This document shows, piece after piece, positions 9,701 through 16,968 of a DNA stretch of 64,000 nt. Numbering within the stretch: position 1 is the stretch's first letter; each line of letters starts with the position of its first letter. The DNA is from Bacteroides sp. Its GTDB lineage: Bacteria; Bacteroidota; Bacteroidia; Bacteroidales; Muribaculaceae. The notes under the pieces were generated by a model. That model was given only the letters and a program-made list of their open reading frames with translations. It had not been told where the DNA came from and ran no database searches. The stretch lies in the NCBI GenBank assembly GCA_014802445.1, contig JAAVCF010000002.1:119559-183558 (forward strand), written 5' to 3'. The position numbers were made by a program, and so were the translations under genes.

Positions 9701-12700
9701 GGTTACCCTGAGCGTTAAGGAACTGAGGGCCGCCAACGGTGATTTCGTTGATTGACACATTCTGTCCGTAGGTCTTGGGGCTGGTGAACTCAAACTTCAG
9801 GTATCGGAAGTTCTCGGCCTGGAATGTGTGGCGGTCAGGCACATAGGTGCGCTGTGAGCGGTTGGCAACGGTGTAGATTTCCTTCCACTCGTTGTTGTCG
9901 TTAGAGCCATACACCTTATAGTTGCCTGAGAGCATTATGTAAGAGCCTTCCTGATTCTCGCTGCCGGCATCGGCATTCCAGTGGATATTAAACTCGTTGA
10001 TCAGGAATGAATAGCCAAGGTCAATAACCACATAGGGGTTAACCTCCTCGTCCATTTCGTCGGCAGTGATGGTCCAGCTCATCCAGTCACCGTCAATCAG
10101 GCCGTCGGGACGTTCGTTGGCAAGACCCTTGATGCCCTTTGAGTAAACTTCAGCGCGGGGGTTACCCTGAGTGAAGCCGTTGGTTGAGGGGGTTGACACC
10201 TTATCAGAGCTGAAGCTGCGGGCAATGTTCACCGAGTTGGTCCAGTCACCGGTGGTTACTTCAAGGAAGGTCTCGGTCACGATGTCGCCCCAGGTGATAC
10301 GCACGGGGGTGCGACCGTTGCGCACACCGGTGATGGTGTGTTTCGAGTTGTCAATCACTGCGCGACCGCGGTAATCCTCCACCTCTTCTTCAATCACTTC
10401 CATCACGGCATCGTCGATTGTGCCGACGGTGTAGCCGCTGTTGGTCAGACCATAGATGGCATACTCGCGGGTTTCGCCAACGTTGACGTTCTTGCGCACA
10501 AGAGCAAGGTCATTGATAATGTAGTCCTCGTTGTCGCGGCCAAAGAGACACACTTCGTGGAACTGCACACCGTTGTCAGTGGCAGCGTCAAGCATGGTCA
10601 CACGAACCTGATTAACCTTTTCAAACACCTGTTCGAAGCGCACAATGTCAGTGTGGGCCTCAGGGGTGCCGTCATAGGTGAACTCGAGGGTGTAAAGGGC
10701 GTGTTCTGACGCCTCGGCGGGATTTCTCAGGTGCTCCCAGAGGTCATAGTTCTCGTCAAAGAGCTCAATCTTGTAGCGGCTTGCATAATTGTCGTTCCAG
10801 ATAATGCGGAGCGCTTCGACGGTGGCGGGGAAGCCGAGGTCAACGGCCCACCAGTTTCTGTCCGGGTCAAGACCATTCTCAGTCTTGGCGATGGTGGTGG
10901 CATCCCAGCCTGAAAGGAAGAAGTCACTGCCGTCCACGCCGTTGATGGCGTTGTCAGCGTTAAACTCGTCGGTGGGACGGGCCTGGATGGCCACGGCGGT
11001 TTCATTAGTGGTGTGGTTAAGCAGACACACGTGCTGGTTCAGAGGTGAGGCAACGATGATGTCGGTCGAACCTGACTTCTCGCCCACACCCTGAATGTCG
11101 GCGGTGAAGCTGAGGCTTTCCACCACTGATTCGTGAAGGCCGAAGAAGGGATAACCCTCATCAGTCTTGGCGCCGATGCGGAAGTTGGTGCCCAGGCGGG
11201 CCATGTTGCCGAGAGTGAATTCAGCGTCGAGGTTGTCAAAGAGCACATCGCCCTCCTCGGTCACACCCTGCACTTTCACATAAGTGGTGCGGCCCACAAC
11301 GAGCATGTTGGTGCTGAGGCTGAGCTTGTCAACAGAGGGCACACGGTTGTCAGGGCCAAAGGCGCGCACTTCATAGAAGCGACCGCCCCAGGCATATGTT
11401 CTGAGCTTGGTGAGGCAGAATTTTATATAGCGTGCACCGGTAACCACGTCGGGCAGATAGATGTCAGTGGTGCCCTTGCCAAAGATGGTGGTGAGATAGT
11501 CATAGCTGTAAAGGGGCTCCGCATTGGGGTTGGCATCGGGATCCACAGCATAGAATTTCACGATGTAGCCCATGATGGTGGCATCGGGGTTGACCATCTG
11601 CAGGGCTGAGATGTTGCATCGACGCTTGAGGTCAATGGTGAAATAGTTCTCATTGGGGTCAAGGTCGTTACTGTTGCCGAGCTTGTTGTCGGCCCAGCCG
11701 CCCTGTGTTTCCTCGTCACCGTCAATGATGTTCTGAATGTTCTGAACGGGTTCGGGACTGTAGCCGGTGATTTCGGATTTCCAGATGCCGTCGTTGTAGA
11801 TGAGATTGGTCATATCGCTGATGGCTTTGCCCACAACGATAACGGCCGAACCGGTCTGCTCGTCAACACCGGGAATATTGGTGGTGAAGGTAAGCGTTTC
11901 ACCGGCGGTTTCGCTCACTCCGGTGAAGGGATAACCGTTGTCAGTCTTTTCGCCGATGGTGAAAGCTGTGCCGGTCACATTGAAGGTGGCGTCGATGTTG
12001 TCAAAAATCAATTCGCCGTCTTCATCATATCCCTGCACCTTCACATAGCTGGTTTGGCCGGCGGCCAGACGGGTTGTTGACAGAACCACCTTGTCAACAG
12101 TCAGCATCCTGTTGTTAAGGCCATAGAGGCGCACCTCACGGATGCGGCCGCCCCAATCGGGAGCCTTAAGTCGTGTGATTTCAAATCTCACATAACGGGC
12201 GCCTTTCACTTCTTCACGGAGATAAATCTGCTCCACTGACTTGTCAGCGGTGGTTTCAGTCACATAATTATATGTGTAGACAGGCGCAGCCGCGGGATTG
12301 ACATCAGGATTTTCAGCATAGAATGTGACGTTATAACCCTGAATGGTGGCATTGGCATTGACCACTTCAATCGCCGAGATGTTGCATCGGCGCTTGAGGT
12401 CAATGGTGAAATAGTTGCCTGGGGCCACATCGCGGTCAGCACCGAGCTTGCCGTCGGTCCAGCCGCCCTGCGTGTCTTCACTGCCGTCAATGATGTTTCC
12501 GAGGCTGGAGCTTGCATCAGTGCCGGTGATGGTGCCCGCCCAGGGGCCGTCGGTGTAGATGAGATTCGGCATCTCGCTGATGGGCTTGTAGGCCGCCAGA
12601 TTGCCTGACGCGTCAGTCTTGGAGCCGTAGAAGCACACTTCTTTGATCTGAATACCCCACCCCGGCTGATAGGCCTTGGTGAAGTTGAGCTTCACATAGC

Positions 12701-13139
12701 GCGCTCCATCCACATCGATAGGGATGAGAGCCTTGCCGCCAGCTCCTGAAGGGAGTTCCTGCCCTTCAATGGTGCTGAGGAGAGAGTTGTTGACATCAAA
12801 GAATTCCACATAGAATTCTCCTCGCGTGGCATCATTAAAGTAGATTTCAAGCCCGGTCAGATGATAGTCCGTGAAGAAATCAAACAACATCCAGGCGGGG
12901 TCAGATGCAATGTCAATTCCTTCCTGATTCAGGGTGTTGTCACCCCAGCCCGCATTAGAGGTCGTGTTGCCGTCCACAAGCTTTGTCGGATCATAGGAGT
13001 TCTTCCCATAATCCGCTTGCGTGACCGTCATAAACGGGTTAAAATCAGTAGATGAGTGGAAAAGACAGTTCGTGTCCTGGGCCGACAGGCCTGACGCCGA
13101 TAGGAGCGCCAATGTCAGCGAAAGCAGAGTCTTTTTCAT
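6762..13139 (-). CDS. Giant secreted multidomain protein with discoidin (F5/8 type C) and Ig-like modules and type IX sorting tail
   Basis: A 2125-residue secreted protein, probably cell-surface and glycan- or protein-binding. Seen: signal peptide 1-20 ending ASGLSAQ; discoidin-like modules near 25-175, 185-345, 440-600 and 700-870, plus a clearer F5/8 type C module near 970-1130; Ig-like (Big) segments after modules 2 and 3; a long region of unclear fold; and a C-terminal type IX (Por) sorting domain in the last 69 residues, starting LAVYPNP and ending in GLYIVRAAG and a basic tail. Two discoidin-Big units are internal duplicates sharing YFTIDLKRRCNISA and TYVKVQG/SYVKVQG motifs. No glycosidase catalytic core was recognised, so adhesion or substrate capture is inference. 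It stands alone with its own leader and terminator. Confidence 0.85.
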   Translation of the reverse strand: MKKTLLSLTLALLSASGLSAQDTNCLFHSSTDFNPFMTVTQADYGKNSYDPTKLVDGNTTSNAGWGDNTLNQEGIDIASDPAWMLFDFFTDYHLTGLEIYFNDATRGEFYVEFFDVNNSLLSTIEGQELPSGAGGKALIPIDVDGARYVKLNFTKAYQPGWGIQIKEVCFYGSKTDASGNLAAYKPISEMPNLIYTDGPWAGTITGTDASSSLGNIIDGSEDTQGGWTDGKLGADRDVAPGNYFTIDLKRRCNISAIEVVNANATIQGYNVTFYAENPDVNPAAAPVYTYNYVTETTADKSVEQIYLREEVKGARYVRFEITRLKAPDWGGRIREVRLYGLNNRMLTVDKVVLSTTRLAAGQTSYVKVQGYDEDGELIFDNIDATFNVTGTAFTIGEKTDNGYPFTGVSETAGETLTFTTNIPGVDEQTGSAVIVVGKAISDMTNLIYNDGIWKSEITGYSPEPVQNIQNIIDGDEETQGGWADNKLGNSNDLDPNENYFTIDLKRRCNISALQMVNPDATIMGYIVKFYAVDPDANPNAEPLYSYDYLTTIFGKGTTDIYLPDVVTGARYIKFCLTKLRTYAWGGRFYEVRAFGPDNRVPSVDKLSLSTNMLVVGRTTYVKVQGVTEEGDVLFDNLDAEFTLGNMARLGTNFRIGAKTDEGYPFFGLHESVVESLSFTADIQGVGEKSGSTDIIVASPLNQHVCLLNHTTNETAVAIQARPTDEFNADNAINGVDGSDFFLSGWDATTIAKTENGLDPDRNWWAVDLGFPATVEALRIIWNDNYASRYKIELFDENYDLWEHLRNPAEASEHALYTLEFTYDGTPEAHTDIVRFEQVFEKVNQVRVTMLDAATDNGVQFHEVCLFGRDNEDYIINDLALVRKNVNVGETREYAIYGLTNSGYTVGTIDDAVMEVIEEEVEDYRGRAVIDNSKHTITGVRNGRTPVRITWGDIVTETFLEVTTGDWTNSVNIARSFSSDKVSTPSTNGFTQGNPRAEVYSKGIKGLANERPDGLIDGDWMSWTITADEMDEEVNPYVVIDLGYSFLINEFNIHWNADAGSENQEGSYIMLSGNYKVYGSNDNNEWKEIYTVANRSQRTYVPDRHTFQAENFRYLKFEFTSPKTYGQNVSINEITVGGPQFLNAQGNLIDYPDTRMLSVVTPTFDCSNQANRSIDNDWIVTSTDLNQNNPLKLSYLGVDCYGREFVDNDDNVRLYILDENNELGTEIVTNGKTVHYREITWPCYIYDPDKVGAESVRAVASLPDGSEIVSKDFTIYTFSDRGNVNRYAYAYDNAVDYDENWEVDGKPGIGDRDLSFLGTAPQNASDGSYGSWYAVGYYGPGDHMGQTYKYPANTTLERPYELIMDYRGEDYDAEGATASRYVKELDMIGLQFEGAYARDYNVHLLFCDEDGNVMKNEDGTDKWEEVASFVGLRWMGVGQVETQRIYPADENGFPLLDEEGRVIPWKNVAAVKVELVTLGTQWGLKIMESAIYGVLNKTVLQLGMQQGVYADREASEAGNAYYSFDLDVKTDFSESDYVSSELESLANELPKVQSYRVSLEMEKLQGGRYVNDSFTETTRPAGVMVGGQEITGEIDADGFYVFDVPVAAPDADDLRSMMVPELLVKHVDPSRNYRATAVALNADGDVVAEVEINQTDLEQLVMPATTFAPAALTVSAVDGEIADYDTLIHASEGRQAAAIGSTADAHKAPYHKVNKASVNGAFAALAVTDDVIANWDIAYETSVTVNDRTNTYTTTFERGTGLNHTTEAQIDYVPVMTSNVTAGEALAEQLAEAPEDVKGQMLITPDAQSELKVTSTNAVTYIRADKSATVKATAVTASVAQTALNDVVLPVDGIASDAKPEYVADDDCSRWDAYVNHTFSVPTPELNNFVGFYASNNVHALLDAHHGAANGFFKGGVPMATTPAVTPEENEPAAAAAINNDTDNFGWVAARDGVLTLRLHHMATEPADFRGDLDDVYSLVTNEYPLILAPVDENGVVSETVAPRLNIAGGVTELKAAPAAREAEANIQSVMAAAAVKTPVNVSTLTGIDSVSVAVGSLAVYPNPADDVVSVSASSALGEIGVFTLDGRLVKQAESSETKATINVGDLTSGLYIVRAAGASARLIKR
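11050..12570 (-). repeat. Internal duplication of a discoidin-Big unit, about 760 bp period
   Basis: Two similar units, about 11810-12570 and 11050-11810. Matching stretches such as the segment coding YFTIDLKRRCNIS occur near 12378-12415 and near 11610-11647, about 768 bases apart. Matching ends (coding LIYTDG and LIYNDG) are about 759 bases apart, so small indels have built up since duplication. Confidence 0.8.
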
Positions 13140-13154
13140 TAAAACTGATGATTA

Positions 13155-13192
13155 ATTAAAGTGTGATAATAAAATTAAAGTGTGATAATAAA
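13155..13192. repeat. 19-base tandem direct repeat
   Basis: ATTAAAGTGTGATAATAAA occurs twice in a row (13155-13173 and 13174-13192), 16 bases before the start codon of the giant surface protein, inside its mRNA leader. Confidence 0.95.
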
Positions 13193-13384
13193 AAGTATAC
13201 AATTGATAAACTGTGAATCAATCCACCCCGTTGGGGGTATAACTGATGCATCGTGTTTTTAATGCGTTGTGTTTGTGTGTGTGCTGTTAAGCCAATCTTC
13301 ATTTTAACCCAATAAACCGTTTAATTGCTTTCAATGGGCAGGCTGCTCACTGATTGACAATTAGAGACGGTCAATTGAATCATG

Positions 13385-13392
13385 CAAATTTA
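13385..13392 (-). promoter_or_regulatory. -7 box of the giant surface-protein promoter
   Basis: Leftward TAAATTTG fits TAnnTTTG exactly. No clear TTTG is seen 19-21 bases further upstream, so the promoter may need an activator. The predicted start near 13378 gives a leader of about 240 bases. Confidence 0.5.
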
Positions 13393-13431
13393 AGCAAATC
13401 TGTAATTTCTTAACTGACATTATAATTTTTA

Positions 13432-13440
13432 CCCCCCCCC
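13432..13440. repeat. C9 (G9 on the minus strand) homopolymer
   Basis: Nine C residues in a row in otherwise AT-rich DNA, about 40 bases upstream of the -7 box of the leftward surface-protein gene. Confidence 0.9.
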
Positions 13441-13470
13441 ATTTAACTTTATTTAACAGTCATGAACAAC

Positions 13471-13491
13471 AAAAGCCCCCTTTCGGGGGCT
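13471..13491 (-). terminator. Intrinsic terminator of the yicC-gmk-nadD-DUF5063 operon
   Basis: Read leftward, AGCCCCC-GAAA-GGGGGCT is followed by TTTGTTGTT. It lies 22 bases after the DUF5063 stop codon. Confidence 0.9.
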
Positions 13492-13512
13492 GAACAAGCA
13501 GTTATCAGCGGG

Positions 13513-14049
13513 TTAATCCTCGCTGCGGGGTGCAAAATAACGGATGTGGTTCAGCGGACGGAGAACATTGCAGAGGGTCTGGCTCCAATAATTTTCAAAA
13601 TCCTCCTTCACGGCCTGCAGGATGGCGGGAATCCGCTCCACGGGGGCTTCCTTGACCATCTCGGTGGAGTTGTAAAGCACCTGGAATATGTCGGCCAGGT
13701 TCTCTGAAATGCTTGCTCCGATGGGGGTGTCGGAGTACTTCATGTCCTCCTCAAAGGTTTCCAGAAATACGTCGTCACCGCCCATAAGCGCGGCCACACC
13801 GTCGCGCACGGCGTTGTAGGTGTCTTCGTCCAGAATCTGGTCAAGCACGGCATCATCTTCCTGATCTATATCAAGCACTATATTGAGGTCAGTGGCAGTC
13901 ATATAGAGGCGGGGAAGCAGTCGGAGCATAGTGGCCACGAAGGTATCGCGCTCGGTGTCGCGCGCCTTTTCGAGTGCCTGGCAGTATTCGTTGGCAAGGG
14001 CTATGAAAGCGAGCATGCCGGGGGTGAGGATTGATGATTGGAGGTCCAT
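13513..14049 (-). CDS. DUF5063 domain-containing protein
   Basis: A 178-residue acidic, mostly helical cytoplasmic protein. I recognise it as the Bacteroidota family DUF5063, by the start MDLQSSILTPGMLAFIALAN and the motif TFVATMLRLLPRLY; the function is unknown. There is no signal peptide or membrane segment. It is the last gene of the leftward yicC-gmk-nadD run, 14 bases after nadD, and is followed by a strong terminator. Confidence 0.8.
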   Translation of the reverse strand: MDLQSSILTPGMLAFIALANEYCQALEKARDTERDTFVATMLRLLPRLYMTATDLNIVLDIDQEDDAVLDQILDEDTYNAVRDGVAALMGGDDVFLETFEEDMKYSDTPIGASISENLADIFQVLYNSTEMVKEAPVERIPAILQAVKEDFENYWSQTLCNVLRPLNHIRYFAPRSED

Positions 14050-14063
14050 AGTCAGGTGGGATG

Positions 14064-14666
14064 TCAGAGTGAAACCTTTGAGTAAATTCCTTTTTCCTTT
14101 ATATACTCATAAACGCCGGGGGGAAGGAAATAGGTCATGTCCTTGCCGCGGAGGATTGAGCTGCGCACAAAGGTGCTTGACAGCGAGCTAAGCGGGGCGT
14201 CCACCACCTCCATGCCGTCCTCATAGCGGTTCGGCACAGGGTAGCCGGGGCGGGGATACACAATCACACCGTAGTCCTCAAGGATGGTTTCATAGTCCTT
14301 CCACTGCTCGAAAATTCGCCAGTTGTCACTGCCGATAATGAGCTTGAAGCGCTTGCGGGGATAGCGGCGCGAGAGCACCCGCAGGGTGTCGATGGTGTAG
14401 CTCGGGCGGGGCATGGAGAGCTCTATGTCGCACACTCCTATGCCGTGGGAGGCATCGCGGGTGGCTATTTTGAGCATCTCCAGGCGCTGAAAGTCTGGAA
14501 TCAGTTCGTCAGGGTGTGACTTCAGGGGGTTGAGAGGCGAAAGGGTGAGCCACACGTCGTCAAGGCCGGCAAACTGACGCAGATAGCTGGCCAGCATGAG
14601 GTGGCCTATATGGACAGGGTTAAATGACCCGCCGAGGATGCCTACTATACTTGTGTGTTCACTCAT
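14064..14666 (-). CDS. nadD: Nicotinate-nucleotide adenylyltransferase
   Basis: Transfers AMP from ATP to nicotinate mononucleotide to form deamido-NAD, a late step of NAD synthesis. 200 residues with the nucleotidyltransferase signature GGSFNPVHIGH (12-22; the HxGH is H19 to H22) and the C-terminal LSSTFVR motif that contacts phosphate. Its ATG overlaps the gmk stop by four bases (14663-14666), so translation is probably coupled. The neighbours gmk and yicC form a usual Bacteroidales nucleotide-metabolism group. Confidence 0.96.
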   Translation of the reverse strand: MSEHTSIVGILGGSFNPVHIGHLMLASYLRQFAGLDDVWLTLSPLNPLKSHPDELIPDFQRLEMLKIATRDASHGIGVCDIELSMPRPSYTIDTLRVLSRRYPRKRFKLIIGSDNWRIFEQWKDYETILEDYGVIVYPRPGYPVPNRYEDGMEVVDAPLSSLSSTFVRSSILRGKDMTYFLPPGVYEYIKEKGIYSKVSL

Positions 14667-15232
14667 TGCGCTACGAATTCTTTTATTTTTGATTCCACCT
14701 GGGCAACGGCATCGGGCAGGATGTCGTTGACCACCACATTGTCAAACTCCGGAGCATATTCAATCTCCTGGGCGGCTTTGTCCACACGGCGGGCTATCTC
14801 TTCGGCCGAGTCGGTGGCGCGGCCCAGCAGGCGGCTGCGAAGGGCGTCAATGCTCGGCGGCATGATGAAAATTGACATGGCGCGGTCGCCAAGCAGACGC
14901 TTGACGTTGACCGCTCCCTTTACGTCGATGTCAAGCACGCAGTTGTGGCCTGACTCGCAAACGTTTTCAATCTCGGAGCGGAGGGTACCGTAGAAGCGTC
15001 CTGCATACACTTCCTCAAACTCCACGAAGTCACCGGCCTCAATGTGGCGGCGGAATTCGTCGTCGGTCAGGAAATGGTAATGCACGCCGTCCTGCTCTCC
15101 CTGACGGGGCGAGCGGTTGGTGGCCGACACGGAGAACTTCAGATCAATCTCTCCTTTGTCAAGGATGGCTTTGATGATGGTTGACTTGCCACACCCCGAG
15201 GGGGCGGATATTATAATGACTTTGCCTTTCAT
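14663..15232 (-). CDS. gmk: Guanylate kinase
   Basis: Phosphorylates GMP to GDP with ATP. 189 residues, the standard length. P-loop SAPSGCGKST (9-18), then the GMP-binding segment SATNRSPRQGEQDGVHYHF. It follows yicC by 40 bases and overlaps nadD by four bases in the same leftward operon. No unusual features. Confidence 0.97.
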   Translation of the reverse strand: MKGKVIIISAPSGCGKSTIIKAILDKGEIDLKFSVSATNRSPRQGEQDGVHYHFLTDDEFRRHIEAGDFVEFEEVYAGRFYGTLRSEIENVCESGHNCVLDIDVKGAVNVKRLLGDRAMSIFIMPPSIDALRSRLLGRATDSAEEIARRVDKAAQEIEYAPEFDNVVVNDILPDAVAQVESKIKEFVAQ

Positions 15233-15272
15233 TTGAGTGGTTTATCAGGGGGGATAAGCTGTTGATGCTGAA

Positions 15273-16148
15273 TCACATCACGTTAAGCACCTGCTCCTTA
15301 ATCTGCTCGAGCTCGTCCTTCATCTTCACCACCAGTCGCTGCATCTCGGCATGGTTGCTCTTGGAGCCGAGGGTGTTGATTTCACGGCCCATTTCCTGAG
15401 CTATGAAGCCGAGCTTTTTGCCTTGGCCGGGGGCAGCATTCATGGTCTCGAGGAAGTAGGCCATGTGGGCGGCCAGACGCTGTTTTTCTTCGTTGACATC
15501 GAGCTTTTCAATGTAGAAAATCATCTCCTGCTCCACACGTGAGGCGTCGACATCGTGATTGAGACTGCGCATCCCTTCGTCAATACGCTCGCGGATGCGG
15601 GCCACACGTTCGCTCTCATAGTCCTCCACCTCGGCAAGATAGCCGCTGATACGCTCTATGCGCTCGGCGAAGAACATTTCCAGCTTGTGGCCCTCCTGGC
15701 TGCGGAAGGCCATGAGCTCGTCGAGGGCGGCATCGAGAGTGTCAAACACGGCCTGACGGGTCTGGTCGTCAAGGCTGTCGGCGCTATTGTCGTTTTTGAG
15801 CACCTCGGGCAGACGCAGCAGTGTGGCATACCAGTCGGCCGGCTCGGGGATGCCGAGCTCTTCGGCCATATGCTCTATCTGCTCCTTGTAGGCCTTCATG
15901 GCTCCCAGGTCAATGGCCGGAACAGAGGCGTGACCCGTGGCCTCAAGCTGCAGCATGAGGTCAATCTTGCCGCGCTGGAGCACGGCGGCAGCCCTGTTGC
16001 GCATCTCCATCTCTATCTCGCGGCACAATGAGGGCACACGGGTGGATATATCAGCCTGCTTGCTGTTAAGCGATTTTATTTCTACGGTGATTTTGCGTTC
16101 GGGGGTCACTGCAACCGATTTCCCGAAGCCTGTCATGGATAGGAGCAT
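15273..16148 (-). CDS. YicC family protein (putative endoribonuclease)
   Basis: 291 residues. It has the YicC N-terminal signature MTGFGK within MLLSMTGFGKS, and the C-terminal DUF1732 part ending in NTLGSKSNHAEMQRLVVKMK. YicC proteins have been linked to RNA degradation in E. coli; the role here is by homology only. It is the first gene of the leftward operon with gmk, nadD and the DUF5063 gene. A -7 box (16173-16180) lies about 25 bases before the start. YicC next to gmk is a widely kept pairing. Confidence 0.88.
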   Translation of the reverse strand: MLLSMTGFGKSVAVTPERKITVEIKSLNSKQADISTRVPSLCREIEMEMRNRAAAVLQRGKIDLMLQLEATGHASVPAIDLGAMKAYKEQIEHMAEELGIPEPADWYATLLRLPEVLKNDNSADSLDDQTRQAVFDTLDAALDELMAFRSQEGHKLEMFFAERIERISGYLAEVEDYESERVARIRERIDEGMRSLNHDVDASRVEQEMIFYIEKLDVNEEKQRLAAHMAYFLETMNAAPGQGKKLGFIAQEMGREINTLGSKSNHAEMQRLVVKMKDELEQIKEQVLNVM

Positions 16149-16172
16149 GGACGTGTATGGGTTATTTTTTTA

Positions 16173-16180
16173 CAAAATTA
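16173..16180 (-). promoter_or_regulatory. -7 box of the yicC operon
   Basis: Leftward TAATTTTG, an exact TAnnTTTG match, 25 bases before the yicC start. Confidence 0.65.
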
Positions 16181-16201
16181 GCGATTTTGGGCGTATTTTG
16201 G

Positions 16202-16209
16202 TAATTTTG
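16202..16209 (+). promoter_or_regulatory. -7 box of the tsaB promoter
   Basis: Rightward TAATTTTG, 69 bases before the tsaB ATG; divergent from the yicC box 22 bases away. The -33 element is not clear. Confidence 0.55.
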
Positions 16210-16277
16210 CAGAAAATTAATGGCGGATAATGCCGGATTCACGGCTGCCCGCTCTCACCATTTTTCCGTTTTCACGA

Positions 16278-16967
16278 ATGGCTGTTATACTCAACATAGA
16301 AACCTCCACCGATGTGTGCTCGGCAGCCCTCACCGCCGAAGGCACCGTGCTTTGCCACTTTGAGGACTTCAGCGGTCGCAACCATGCCGCCGCTCTCAGT
16401 GATTTTGTTAAAGGGTGTCTTGACCATGCGCGTGACCATGAGCTGAAGCTCGACGCTGTGGCAGTGTCGCTCGGTCCGGGCAGCTACACCGGCCTCCGCA
16501 TTGGTTTGAGCGAGGCCAAGGGTCTGGCTTATGCGCTTGACATTCCGCTGATTGGCGTGCCCACTCTGGAGCTGCTGGCTGTGGAGGCCATGTTCAGCGC
16601 CGACTATAACGGCGAGCCGTTCTTCGCACCGATGATCGATGCGCGGCGCATGGAGGTTTACACCGCAGTCTACAACCTCTCGCTGGAAACCGAGATGGAG
16701 CCCTGCGCCATGATTCTTGACGCGGATAGCTTCAGCGAAGTGCTGGCGCGCGGCGAGGTGGTGATGTGTGGCAACGGCAGCGACAAGGCGCGTGAAGTCA
16801 TCACCAATCCGGCGGCGCATTATGTCAGTGACATCGTGCCCCTGGCCTCGCAGATGACGGCTCTGTCGGAGCGCGCATGGCACAACCGCCAGTTCATTGA
16901 CACGGCCTATTCCGTGCCCTTCTACATCAAGGAATTTCAGGCTCTTAAACCCAAGCGCCCGTTCTAA
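16278..16967 (+). CDS. tsaB: tRNA threonylcarbamoyladenosine biosynthesis protein TsaB
   Basis: Partner of TsaD in making the t6A modification at position 37 of ANN-decoding tRNAs; inactive ASKHA-fold scaffold. 229 residues from ATG 16278 (MAVILNIETSTDVCSAAL). The frame is open to 16230, but the earlier codons do not fit the family. Seen: ETSTD in the first strand and SLGPGSYTGLRIG, the conserved glycine-rich loop. It converges with rodA with only one base between the two stop codons. Confidence 0.95.
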   Translation: MAVILNIETSTDVCSAALTAEGTVLCHFEDFSGRNHAAALSDFVKGCLDHARDHELKLDAVAVSLGPGSYTGLRIGLSEAKGLAYALDIPLIGVPTLELLAVEAMFSADYNGEPFFAPMIDARRMEVYTAVYNLSLETEMEPCAMILDADSFSEVLARGEVVMCGNGSDKAREVITNPAAHYVSDIVPLASQMTALSERAWHNRQFIDTAYSVPFYIKEFQALKPKRPF

Positions 16968-16968
16968 T

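Larger units (their letters stand above)
13140..13512. other. AT-rich intergenic region with leader, repeats and terminator
   Basis: 373 bases between the giant surface gene and the DUF5063 gene. It holds the leftward promoter box at 13385-13392, a long leader of about 240 bases, a 19-base tandem repeat, a C9 tract and the terminator of the DUF5063 operon. No convincing coding sequence was seen. Confidence 0.7.
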
